Assembly: GCA_937884755.1 (NCBI GenBank)
Contig: CAKZYJ010000494.1
Location: 1 to 64,000 of the forward strand
Length of the DNA stretch: 64,000 nucleotides
Source of the DNA: an uncultured Flammeovirgaceae bacterium
Lineage (GTDB): Bacteria; Bacteroidota; Bacteroidia; Cytophagales; Cyclobacteriaceae
Direction of reading: 5' to 3'
Positions 1 through 9,200 of this stretch are shown here, in pieces. The notes under the pieces were generated by a model. The model made no database searches, was not told where the DNA came from, and saw only the letters and a program-made list of their open reading frames with translations. The translations under genes were made by a program, and so were the position numbers. Numbering within the stretch: the first letter of the stretch is position 1; the number at the start of each line of letters is the position of its first letter.

Positions 1-787
1 ACTCGGCCTGAGTACCGGGGCGGATGAAGAATTGCATCTCCATCTGCTCAAACTCTCGCATCCGGAAGATAAACTGTCGGGCGACAATCTCATTTCGAAA
101 GGCTTTACCGATCTGGGCAATTCCGAAAGGAACTTTCTGTCGGGCGGTTTTCTGCACATTTAAAAAGTTGACAAAGATTCCCTGAGCGGTTTCAGGTCGC
201 AGATAGATTTTGCTAGAATCTTCGGCTACTGAACCTACCTGAGTAGAAAACATCAAGTTGAATTGTCTCACCTCCGTCCAATTAGTAGTGCCCGATTCGG
301 GACAAGTGATGTCGTATTCTACAATTAGGTCGCGTACTCCAGCTAAGTCTTCAGCTTCCAGCAACTCGTTCATCCGCTTAATTAATAACTCTGCTTTCTC
401 AACTTCTTCCGCTTTTCTCAACTCCTCTGCCTTATCCTCAATCAGCGTATCGGCCCGGTAGCGTTTGTTAGAATCCTTGTTGTCGATCATGGGATCGTTG
501 AAGCTGTCGACGTGCCCAGAGGCTTTCCAGGTTTGGGGCTGCATAAAGATAGCGGCGTCCAGCCCGACAATGTTATCGTTCAGGCGGGTCATCGCCTGCC
601 ACCAGAATTGCTTCAAATTATTTTTAAGCTCTACGCCGTAGGGACCGTAGTCGTACACGGCTTGCAGACCATCGTAAATTTCACTGGAAGGGTACACAAA
701 ACCGTACTCTTTCGCGTGGGCGATTACTTGCTTGAGCGAACTTTCGGGCTCGTGTGGAGCTGCTTCTTTGGATTTATTCTTTGCCAT
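1..787 (-). CDS. glyS: Glycyl-tRNA synthetase, N-terminal part (cut by window edge)
   Basis: This class II synthetase charges tRNA-Gly with glycine in the cytoplasm. It is absent from the ORF track because its stop lies outside the window. I translated it by hand from the ATG at 785-787. It begins MAKNKSKEAAPHEPESSLKQ and continues through a GFVYPSSEIYDG stretch and a YDYGPYGVELKNN segment typical of the dimeric alpha2 GlyRS. It then reaches the class II motif 2 region (AFRNEI followed by FRMREFEQMEMQFF). About 262 codons are present and the rest of the catalytic core and the anticodon-binding domain lie to the left. The insertion near residues 115-150 is rich in charged residues. No clear Shine-Dalgarno sequence precedes the start, which is normal for Bacteroidota. 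Confidence 0.93.
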   Translation of the reverse strand, partial: MAKNKSKEAAPHEPESSLKQVIAHAKEYGFVYPSSEIYDGLQAVYDYGPYGVELKNNLKQFWWQAMTRLNDNIVGLDAAIFMQPQTWKASGHVDSFNDPMIDNKDSNKRYRADTLIEDKAEELRKAEEVEKAELLIKRMNELLEAEDLAGVRDLIVEYDITCPESGTTNWTEVRQFNLMFSTQVGSVAEDSSKIYLRPETAQGIFVNFLNVQKTARQKVPFGIAQIGKAFRNEIVARQFIFRMREFEQMEMQFFIRPGTQAE

Positions 788-887
788 AACCGCAAAGATA
801 GAAAAGCCCTCCTCGGATTTACAACGAAAGGTCTGAATTATTGACCGCTATCAGTATGTCAGAAGGGAGAAAACGAAAAGAGGTTGG

Positions 888-1484
888 CTAGTATTTTTTA
901 TCAAAATTTACTTTGGCATATACGTCAGTCAGCGATAAGGTTAGATCGAGGACAGGAACCTGTATGTTACTTTCTAACCCACTGGCTTCGGTTAGTTTCC
1001 ACACATCTTGGGCTGAGCTGCGGGAAAACACTTCGATGTGAGGTTTTTCTTGAGAAACTAGTACGTATTCACGCAGACTTTCTATGGTTCGGTAAGCTTC
1101 AAATTTATCACCACGGTCACGAGCTTCGGTACTCTCCGATAGAACCTCCACAATCGTCAAAGGGTTGGTGATAATATCTCGTCGCTCGTCCGTCACAGCA
1201 GGATTGCCTTTAATTACAACCACATCAGGATATACATAGCTGGTAAGGCTAGGGATAAAAACTCTTAGATCACTACCAAATACACTGAACTCTTCCCGCT
1301 CATCTTCCAGGATATTTCCTAACAGACGGATTAATTTGCTAACAATAAAATTATGGGGGATACTGGCTCCAGACATAGATATAACTGTTCCGTCATGATA
1401 TTCATGCTTTTCCTCGCTTCGGCGTTCCTGCTCCAGGTAGGCCTCAGTCGTGATTTTAGGTGGGGCTAGAGTTTCCATCGTCAT
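888..1484 (-). CDS. Uma2-family (DUF820) PD-(D/E)XK nuclease-like protein
   Basis: The 198-residue product matches the Uma2/DUF820 family, which has a restriction-endonuclease-like fold and is usually abundant in cyanobacteria and some Bacteroidota. The N-terminal segment EEKHEYHDG is the usual family opening. The centre carries YPDVVVI, followed by NPLTIVEVLSESTEARDRGD and then KFEAYRTIESLREYVLVSQ. The D of YPD and the E of VEVLS are the expected catalytic acidic residues. The biological role of the family is not established; defence, transposon domestication and DNA repair have all been suggested. A 60-codon ORF lies 39 nt upstream on the same strand and may be co-transcribed. Family assignment is firm; function is not. 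Confidence 0.85.
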   Translation of the reverse strand: MTMETLAPPKITTEAYLEQERRSEEKHEYHDGTVISMSGASIPHNFIVSKLIRLLGNILEDEREEFSVFGSDLRVFIPSLTSYVYPDVVVIKGNPAVTDERRDIITNPLTIVEVLSESTEARDRGDKFEAYRTIESLREYVLVSQEKPHIEVFSRSSAQDVWKLTEASGLESNIQVPVLDLTLSLTDVYAKVNFDKKY

Positions 1485-1523
1485 GTCACTTTTTCTCTCA
1501 ATATAGAAACGTAAAAAAATAGT

Positions 1524-1706
1524 TTATGTCCATTCTACCTGCCTCTTATCGTAAGTCACCGACTTTTCAGGGTAAGTGGCTAATATCAATGTCATCATGT
1601 AGTCCCAACGTTGCTGGGCATTGAGTACTAGGTAGGCAAGTCCATCCTCCGTTTCTGGACCTATATTTGGATTCCAAGAGATATTTCGCTCCGATCTTTT
1701 AGCCAT
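1524..1706 (-). CDS. Small hypothetical protein upstream of Uma2-like gene
   Basis: A 60-residue ORF starts at an ATG and ends 39 nt before the Uma2-like gene on the same strand. It is soluble, with no signal peptide, and has a central RWDYMMTLILATYPEK segment. That segment resembles the short RW-x-Y-hydrophobic helix seen in small Bacteroidota proteins next to nucleotidyltransferase or nuclease genes. This resemblance is from memory and is weak. It does not shadow another gene and is spaced like an operon partner, so I treat it as probably real. I do not assign a function. It could be a regulatory or antitoxin-like partner, but nothing in the sequence proves that. Confidence 0.5.
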   Translation of the reverse strand: MAKRSERNISWNPNIGPETEDGLAYLVLNAQQRWDYMMTLILATYPEKSVTYDKRQVEWT

Positions 1707-1858
1707 TGCTTCTAGGTTTCATCCTCTATGTAGTAAATCGTACGATTCATCGCAGGTGTACTCGAGTGTTGTGGTATTTACATGTTGGTATAGTCATGTA
1801 TCACCTAGTTACTTAAACACATAAGTACCTCAATACTCAAACACTGTAATACTAAAAA

Positions 1859-2914
1859 TCATCCATACTGATCTTCATAGTACTTTTGGTAATTACCAGA
1901 AGTAACATTTTCCAGCCACTCTTCGTTGGCGAGGTACCAGTCTACTGTTTTTTCAATGCCTTCTTCAAACTGAAGGGAGGGGTTCCAGCCCAGCTCATTC
2001 ATAAGCTTATGGGCATCAATGGCGTAGCGCAGATCGTGTCCGGCGCGGTCAGTCACGAAGGTGATAAGTTTCTCAGAAGTTCCTTCGGGACGATCCAGTT
2101 TCTTATCCATCACTTGACATAGCAATCGCACAATATCAATATTTTTCCACTCGTTAAAGCCACCAATGTTATAGGTTTCCCCTACTTTCCCGTTGTGGAA
2201 AATCGTATCAATCGCTCGGGCATGGTCTTCTACGTAGAGCCAGTCGCGCACGTTCTCGCCCTTACCGTAAATCGGTAGCGGCTTGCTGTGCTTGATGTTA
2301 TTGATACAAAGTGGAATCAGCTTTTCGGGAAAATGATTAGGACCATAATTGTTGGAACAGTTGCTGATGACGACAGGTAAATCGTAAGTATTGTGGTAGG
2401 CTCGCACAAAATGATCGGAGCTAGCTTTGGAAGCTGAATAAGGCGACTTGGGGTCATAAGACGTGGTTTCTACAAAGTAACCACCATCATCCAGCGAACC
2501 GTATACTTCGTCGGTTGAGATGTGATAGAACAAGTGATTTTCCAGATCCTCTTTCCATATTTCTTTGGCAGCGTTCAGCAGATTCACCGTTCCGAATACA
2601 TTAGTGCGGATAAAGGCCATCGGATCTTTGATCGACCGATCTACGTGCGACTCCGCTGCCAAGTGTAGTACCGCATCGGGCTTAATCTCCTGAAATAACT
2701 GCTGCATAGCGGCTTCGTCGCTAATATCTCCTTTTACAAAGTGATAATTATCCTTCCCCTCAATATCTTTCAGATTTTCTAGATTACCCGCGTAGGTAAG
2801 CGCATCCAGATTGTAAATCTCGTATTCAGGATACTTTGTTACGAACAAACGCACTACGTGCGAACCGATGAACCCGGCTCCGCCAGTGATCAAAATCTTT
2901 TTAGTTGTTGCCAT
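1859..2914 (-). CDS. rfbB: dTDP-glucose 4,6-dehydratase
   Basis: This enzyme converts dTDP-D-glucose to dTDP-4-keto-6-deoxy-D-glucose, the second step toward dTDP-L-rhamnose and related sugars for surface polysaccharide. The 351-residue length is normal. The Rossmann motif GGAGFIGSHVVR lies at residues 11-22. The catalytic STDEVYGSL stretch is near residue 133, and the YxxxK motif (YSASK) is near residue 159. LHLAAESHVDRSI and NCSNNYGPNHFPEKLIP are family signatures. The gene stands alone; rfbA, rfbC and rfbD are not in the window. It is divergent from gldD across 181 bp. Confidence 0.96.
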   Translation of the reverse strand: MATTKKILITGGAGFIGSHVVRLFVTKYPEYEIYNLDALTYAGNLENLKDIEGKDNYHFVKGDISDEAAMQQLFQEIKPDAVLHLAAESHVDRSIKDPMAFIRTNVFGTVNLLNAAKEIWKEDLENHLFYHISTDEVYGSLDDGGYFVETTSYDPKSPYSASKASSDHFVRAYHNTYDLPVVISNCSNNYGPNHFPEKLIPLCINNIKHSKPLPIYGKGENVRDWLYVEDHARAIDTIFHNGKVGETYNIGGFNEWKNIDIVRLLCQVMDKKLDRPEGTSEKLITFVTDRAGHDLRYAIDAHKLMNELGWNPSLQFEEGIEKTVDWYLANEEWLENVTSGNYQKYYEDQYG

Positions 2915-2976
2915 AAACCCTATGTTTTTAACGAAATTCTATTCAGTAACTTTTCGCGATTCAGTGCAATAATCGG

Positions 2977-2984
2977 TATGTTTG
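2977..2984 (+). promoter_or_regulatory. Candidate Bacteroidota -7 element for gldD-recG
   Basis: TATGTTTG matches the TAnnTTTG -7 consensus of the Bacteroidota primary sigma factor. It lies about 110 nt upstream of the gldD start. No TTG is seen at the usual -33 distance, so the call is weak. Confidence 0.3.
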
Positions 2985-3070
2985 ACGATATATACTAAAG
3001 AGGTTTTACAGAAAATGCAGTGGCTCGTGTAAGATTAAACCCGTAATCTAATAAACTCTCTTTTAGTTAC

Positions 3071-3085
3071 GTATCGTTACGATAC
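3071..3085. repeat. Short perfect dyad just upstream of gldD start
   Basis: GTATCG-TTA-CGATAC is a 6-bp perfect inverted repeat with a 3-nt loop. It ends 10 nt before the gldD ATG, so it could be a leader hairpin near the ribosome entry site or an operator. No function is proven. Confidence 0.4.
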
Positions 3086-3095
3086 TGTACCTACT

Positions 3096-3710
3096 ATGGT
3101 TAGCATGAAATACATTTGCCTAAGTATGATTGTCCTTCTGGAAGTAGCAGTGGCCTGCACCTCCGATTATGTTCCTAAACCTAAAGGATACAACCGGATT
3201 GATTTACCCGAGCATCGCTACGTCAGCTTGCCCGATACTTTGCCCTATAATTTTGAGTACTCATCCCACGCAACTCCTTATCCCGATACTTCGGTAAACG
3301 CCGAACCTTACTGGCTTAACGTCTACTATCCTGAGTATGATGCCAATATTCAGCTTACTTACAAACCGGTGAACCAGAGCGAGGCTATGCTGGAAACGCT
3401 GCTGGAAGATTCCTACCAGCTGACTGCCAATCATCAGATCCGGGCAGCTTCTATTGACGAAAATGTACTAGGAACGCCTAGCGGAAAGAAAGCGCTAATT
3501 GCTGAGCTAACTGGCGAAGTCCCCAGCCAGTTTCAATTTTACATTACCGACTCTACCAATCACTTTTTGCGGGGAGCGCTCTACTTTAAAACCGCCACCC
3601 AAAACGATTCGCTAGCCCCGATCATCGAATTTATTAAAATTGATATGATTCATCTGCTGAATACGTTGGAGTGGGAAGGTGAAGCTACTACCGCCATTGA
3701 TCTTCGCTAA
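3096..3710 (+). CDS. gldD: Gliding motility lipoprotein GldD
   Basis: GldD is a lipoprotein required for gliding and linked to the type IX secretion/gliding machinery in Flavobacterium johnsoniae. The N-terminus is a lipoprotein signal peptide with lipobox AVAC; a second ATG three codons in (MKYICLSM) may be the true start. The mature protein opens with the family signature [12 protein letters not shown], followed by [18 protein letters not shown] and [20 protein letters not shown]. The 204-residue length is usual. recG starts only 5 nt after the stop, so the two are probably co-transcribed. The gene supports a gliding Bacteroidota host. Confidence 0.93.
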   Translation: MVSMKYICLSMIVLLEVAVACTSDYVPKPKGYNRIDLPEHRYVSLPDTLPYNFEYSSHATPYPDTSVNAEPYWLNVYYPEYDANIQLTYKPVNQSEAMLETLLEDSYQLTANHQIRAASIDENVLGTPSGKKALIAELTGEVPSQFQFYITDSTNHFLRGALYFKTATQNDSLAPIIEFIKIDMIHLLNTLEWEGEATTAIDLR

Positions 3711-3715
3711 CCATT

Positions 3716-5812
3716 ATGAGTCGGTTCTTCGATACCAAAATTGATTATCTAAAGGGTGTGGGTGAACGCACCGGAAACCTACTGCGCGAGGAACTGAGCA
3801 TTCATACCTTCGGTGATCTGATTCAGCACTATCCGTTCCGGCACGAAGACCGTTCGCAGTTTCATAAGATAGAAGACATTCGCGAGGACATGCCCTACGT
3901 ACAGGTGATTGGGCACATTCGTAAAGCCGAGATTATCGGAGCCGGACCGAAGAAGCGGTTGGTAGCCGTATTTGTGGATGATACCGGCGAGTTGGAACTG
4001 GTCTGGTTCAAAGGAATTCAGTGGCTATCGGGCAAACTTAAACCCCAGATTGATTACGTGGCTTTCGGTAAACCTAGCCGTTTTGGCCAGAAATTCAATA
4101 TGGCTCACCCCGAGATGGAATTGCTGGCTAGCATCGACCGCGAAAACGGGCAACTCTTTCCAGTGTACCATACTACCGAAAAACTCAAACGGGGCCGGAT
4201 TGATAGTCGTACTATCGCTCGCCTGCAAAAGCGCCTACTGGAAAAAGCCTACGAGCACATTCCCGAAACGCTGCCCGCCTCGCTTATTGAACGTTATCGG
4301 CTGATGCCCAAGCGGGATGCTCTCCGAAATATTCACTTCCCCGAATCCATCAACTGCCTGGAGAAAGCTACTTTCCGGCTGAAGTTTGAAGAACTGTTCT
4401 ACGTACAGCTTCGGCTCCTCACACTCAAGCTTGCCCGGATTGATAAGTATCCTGGTCAGGTATTCGGCGATACTAAACTGGTACACGAGTTTTACGAAAG
4501 CCACCTACCCTTCGAGTTAACCAACGCCCAAAAACGCGTAATCAAAGAGATTTACGCCGACTTGCATTCCGGCAAGCAAATGAATCGCCTGTTGCAGGGC
4601 GACGTGGGTAGCGGGAAAACTATTGTGGCGTTTATCTGTATGCTCATCGCTATCAGTAGTGGTACCCAGGTAGCCCTGATGGCTCCTACCGAAATTTTAG
4701 CCGAACAGCACTACCGCAATCTTACCCCCTTTGCCAATGCAATAGGGTTAGAGATTGCGTTGCTGACCGGATCTACCGGAAAACGAGGCCGCCGAATCAT
4801 CGATGAGATGCTACAAATGGGTACCTTACCGATTCTGGTTGGAACCCACGCCCTGCTGGAAGACCGGGTTCAGTTCAAAAACCTAGGCTTATCCGTAGTA
4901 GACGAACAGCACCGCTTCGGGGTAGCCCAACGGGCGAAACTCTGGCACAAAAATGCCGGAAGTGAGTATCCGCACGTACTGGTGATGACTGCCACTCCCA
5001 TCCCCCGCACGCTGGCCATGACGCTCTACGGCGATCTGGATGTTTCGGTGATTGACGAGTTACCTAAAGGGCGCAAGCCCATCAAAACGTTGCACCGCTT
5101 TGAAAATAAACGGCTACATGTGTTCGGGTTTCTGAAGGAGCAAATTCAGGCCGGACGCCAGGTATACATTGTTTATCCACTGATTGAAGAATCGGAGAAA
5201 TTAGATCTAAAACATCTGGAAGATGGCTACGAGTCTATTCGTCGCGCCTTTCCCGATGTACCCGTAAGTTGCGTACACGGACGTATGAGTGGCTCCGATA
5301 AGGACTACGAGATGCATCTGTTTGCTCAGGGCAAAACTAAAATTATGGTGGCTACCACAGTGATTGAAGTCGGCGTGGACGTACCTAATGCTACGGTGAT
5401 GGTAGTAGAAAATGCCGATCGCTTCGGTTTAGCCCAACTACACCAGTTGCGGGGCCGGGTAGGTCGCGGAGGAGAACAGTCCTACTGCATTCTGATGACC
5501 GACTATAAACTCAGCAAAGACAGTAAAGTACGGTTAGAAACGCTGGTACGCACGACTAATGGTTTTGAGATTGCCGAAACTGATTTGAAGCTACGGGGGC
5601 CAGGTAACATTGAAGGAACTCAACAGAGCGGCGTATTGGATTTACTGGTGGCCGACTTGAGCAAAGACGGTAAAATTTTGCAGGAGGCCCGCCTTTCGGC
5701 CGCTGAAATTCTACAAGATGATCCTGATTTGGTTTCCCTGGAACATGCGCCTATCCGTCAACATATTGATAAAGTGCAGAAAAACACGTTCAACTGGAGC
5801 AGAATTAGCTGA
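3716..5812 (+). CDS. recG: ATP-dependent DNA helicase RecG
   Basis: RecG is a superfamily 2 helicase that remodels stalled forks and branched DNA. The 698-residue protein has the N-terminal wedge (OB-fold) region, with YLKGVGERTGNLL near the start. Its helicase motifs follow in order. Walker A is GDVGSGKT at about residue 298. Motif II is DEQHRFG, a Q replacing the third position of DEAH/DExH as in other RecG proteins. Motif III is VMTATPIPRTLAMTLYGDLD, and motif VI is QLRGRVGRGGEQSYC. The C-terminal LKLRGPGNIEGTQQSG is the RecG TRG-type wedge region. It starts 5 nt downstream of gldD. About 400 nt of non-coding DNA follow before gltB. Confidence 0.97.
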   Translation: MSRFFDTKIDYLKGVGERTGNLLREELSIHTFGDLIQHYPFRHEDRSQFHKIEDIREDMPYVQVIGHIRKAEIIGAGPKKRLVAVFVDDTGELELVWFKGIQWLSGKLKPQIDYVAFGKPSRFGQKFNMAHPEMELLASIDRENGQLFPVYHTTEKLKRGRIDSRTIARLQKRLLEKAYEHIPETLPASLIERYRLMPKRDALRNIHFPESINCLEKATFRLKFEELFYVQLRLLTLKLARIDKYPGQVFGDTKLVHEFYESHLPFELTNAQKRVIKEIYADLHSGKQMNRLLQGDVGSGKTIVAFICMLIAISSGTQVALMAPTEILAEQHYRNLTPFANAIGLEIALLTGSTGKRGRRIIDEMLQMGTLPILVGTHALLEDRVQFKNLGLSVVDEQHRFGVAQRAKLWHKNAGSEYPHVLVMTATPIPRTLAMTLYGDLDVSVIDELPKGRKPIKTLHRFENKRLHVFGFLKEQIQAGRQVYIVYPLIEESEKLDLKHLEDGYESIRRAFPDVPVSCVHGRMSGSDKDYEMHLFAQGKTKIMVATTVIEVGVDVPNATVMVVENADRFGLAQLHQLRGRVGRGGEQSYCILMTDYKLSKDSKVRLETLVRTTNGFEIAETDLKLRGPGNIEGTQQSGVLDLLVADLSKDGKILQEARLSAAEILQDDPDLVSLEHAPIRQHIDKVQKNTFNWSRIS

Positions 5813-6242
5813 TTATATAATTATTCTAAATTTTCTTATGGTTTTTTGATAAAAACAAGCCAAAGCTCATTATTAACAAAATGATAATACGTGATGTAAG
5901 ATTTACGCTCATCTTATAAGATTATCAACAAAAAGAACTAACCATCCGCAGATCATCAACTAAGCCCATACCCTCACTTCTGTTTCCCTATCAGGTTTCC
6001 CAAGCTTATTACAGACATCAGTTTAAGATGTACTAAAAATTAAGTATATTGCTTATTCGCAGAATAAAATTCTGGAAAATTTTGCTGTCACATAGATTGT
6101 GTTGTGACTTGGCTATGTCCCGAAAAAATAAACTAAGCCAATAAAATAGATTGGCAATAAGCAAATTATAGAAATTTTATTCTGATTTCCAATAAAAAAG
6201 CCCACTATCTATTTGTTGAAAGAAAATATTAAAAATTTACAT
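5813..6242 (+). promoter_or_regulatory. gltBD leader region with nested dyads
   Basis: This AT-rich stretch has no convincing gene. Its distal part holds several symmetric elements. GTCACA-N10-TGTGAC lies at 6087-6108. GCCAAT-N7-ATTGGC lies at 6137-6155. A long-range inverted pair joins AGAATAAAATTCT near 6061 and AGAAATTTTATTCTG near 6170. The dyads look like regulator binding sites for the glutamate synthase operon. I could not find a confident TTG/TAnnTTTG promoter here. Confidence 0.45.
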
Positions 6243-9200
6243 ATGAGAAGCTCCCCTCCATCTCTGTACGACTCTACCTTTGAGCACGATGCCTGCGGAA
6301 TCGGATTTGTCGCTCATTTGCAGGGTAAGAAATCGCACAGTATAGTTGACGATGCTATCATCATGCTTCAGAATATGGAGCATCGGGGCGCCTGTGGTTG
6401 TGAGCCGGATACGGGCGACGGAGCAGGTATTTTAGTACAGAAGCCTCATCGCTTCTTTCAGGAAAAAGCTGAATTCGATATTCCGAATTTTGATCAGTAT
6501 GGAGTAGCGATGATTTTCTTTCCGGCCAATGGCGCTCAGCGCGAGGAGTGTCGCAAGCATTTCGACCGAATTATCGATGAATTAGGATTGGAGCTGATCG
6601 GCTACCGTTCGGTACCTACCAATAATCAGAGTCTGGGTCGTTCGGCTAAATTAGTGGAACACCGTATTGAGCAAGCTTTTATCCGCTGGAAAGAAGTTCC
6701 TTCGGCTGATCCGATGGCTTTGGAAAGAAGGCTATACGTACTCAAGAATTACGCTTCGCACACTATCCACCGGAAAGTAGCCGATACGGAAGACACCTTC
6801 TACATTGCCTCCTGCTCTTACAAAACCATCGTGTATAAAGGGCAGCTTACCACTTTCCAGTTGCGTCCCTACTACCTGGATTTACAACACCCTTCCTTCG
6901 ACACGGCCCTGGCTCTGGTGCATTCCCGCTTCTCTACCAATACGTTTCCGAAGTGGAAACTGGCTCAGCCCTTTCGGTTTATCGCCCATAATGGTGAGAT
7001 CAACACTATCCGGGGAAATGTAAACTGGATGCGGTCTAAGGAAGCTCTGCTGAAATCTACCTTGTTTACTGATGAAGAGTTAGAAAAACTGATGCCCATT
7101 TGTAATTCGGCTTTCTCTGACTCAGCTAACCTGGATTTGGCGGTACAACTGCTACACATGGGCGGACGCTCGCTGCCCCACGTGATGATGATGCTGATAC
7201 CGGAAGCCTGGCAAGATAACGACCTGATGGGCGATCCGAAGAAAGCTTTCTACGAGTACTATGCTTCCATGATGGAACCCTGGGATGGCCCGGCTTCTAT
7301 TTGCTTTACCGATGGTGAATTGGTAGGGGCCACGCTCGACCGTAACGGACTACGCCCATCCCGCTACCTGCTCACCGAAGATGATAAACTAATTATGTCT
7401 TCGGAAGCCGGAGCTTTACCAGTTGATGAGTCCAAAGTAACCTTGAAGGGACGGCTGAAGCCCGGCCGAATGTTTGTAGCCGACTTATCCGAAGGCCGTA
7501 TTATCAGTGACCAGGAAATTAAAGAAAGAATCTGCTCGGAGAAGCCCTACCGTGACTGGCTGAATGAGCATCAGTACTTCTTAGATGAGTTGCCGGAACC
7601 ACTCCATGTAAACGGACAGGATACGCATTCTTCCGACCAACTTCCTTTGCTAACCCGGCAACTAGCGATGGGGTTCACTACTGAAGATTTGAAGGTGATT
7701 TTGGCTCCCATGGTAGATAAATCAAAAGAACCAATCGGTTCTATGGGAGCGGATACTCCGTTGGCCGCCCTTTCCAGTCAAAGCCAGCATATTGCTAACT
7801 ACTTCAAGCAGCTTTTTGCCCAGGTCAGTAACCCGCCTATTGATCCCATTCGAGAAAAACTGGTGATGTCGCTGTTCACTAGCCTGGGAAGCACCAAGAA
7901 CATCCTGAACGAAACACCCGAGCACTGCCAGCAAATTAAACTGAAGCAGCCGGTTCTCACTAACGAACAGCTTAAACGCATTAAGTATCTACAGCATCCG
8001 GCGTTCACTGTACAGGTACTAAAGGCGGTATTCCCAGCTACTGGCGAAACCGGAGCATTAGAGCAGGCGATGGAAAAGCTGTCCACCGAAGCCGAACAAG
8101 CAGTATGTAACGGAGCAAATATTTTAGTCATTTCTGACCGAGCATTCAACGAAGATCAGGCACCTATTCCTTCTCTGATGGCAACTGGAGCTGTACATCA
8201 CCACCTCATTCGTAGTGGGTTGCGGGCCAAGACCAGTCTGGTAGTAGAAGCGGGTGATGTACGTGAAACGCATCATTTAGCTACGCTAATCGGCTACGGT
8301 GCCCACGCTATCAACCCCTACCTGGCATTTGCCAGCATCGCCGACTTGCAGCAACGCGGCCTGATCCATAACGACAAACCGCTCGAGAAACTGAACAAAC
8401 GTTTTATTAAAGCGGTAAATGCTGGATTGCTAAAGATTTTCTCTAAAATGGGAATCTCTACTATCCAGTCGTACCACGGAGCGCAAAGCTTTGAAGCTTT
8501 GGGTATTAGTCAGTTCGTAATAGATAAGTGCTTTGCCGGTACGGTGACCCGTATTGGTGGGGTGGAATTTGATGACCTGGCGGAAGAGGTCCTGGTGCGC
8601 CACCGCTTGGCGTTCCCTCAGGAGGCACTGGAAACCACCAGGCTGGAAGTCGGTGGTGTCTACCAATGGAAGCGCCGGGGTGAATATCATATGCTGAACC
8701 CACAAACCATTCATCTACTTCAGCAGGCTACCCGAAAAAATGATTACAAACTATATAAGCAGTACGCCGAAATCATCAATCAGCGTTCGGGACAACTGGC
8801 TACACTCCGGGGGTTAATGCAATTTAAAAAGCGAAACTCCATTCCACTGGGGGAGGTAGAATCTAAAGAAAGCATCTTCAAGCGCTTTGCGACTGGAGCG
8901 ATGTCGTTCGGTTCGCTATCGCACGAGGCTCATTCTACTTTGGCCATTGCTATGAATCGGATTGGCGGCAAAAGCAATAGCGGCGAAGGAGGAGAAGATG
9001 AAATTCGCTTTGAACGCAAGCCCAACGGCGATTGGGAGCGATCTGCCATCAAACAAGTGGCTTCGGGGCGTTTTGGGGTTACTAGTAACTACTTAACGAA
9101 TGCCAACGAGCTTCAAATTAAAATGGCGCAGGGAGCCAAGCCCGGCGAGGGTGGACAATTGCCTGGCCATAAGGTAGACGACTGGATTGGACGGGTGCGA

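Noticed and set aside
512-844. Plus-strand ORF of 110 aa near the left edge
   Set aside because: It lies antisense to the glycyl-tRNA synthetase gene that I translated by hand; its sequence matches no pattern and is a shadow.
1779-1800. Inverted repeat TACATG-N10-CATGTA upstream of the small ORF
   Set aside because: Six-bp arms in AT-rich DNA are expected by chance, and no promoter sits next to it.
7799-8149. Minus-strand ORFs inside gltB
   Set aside because: These are shadows of a strongly conserved gene; several overlapping antisense frames show the same effect.
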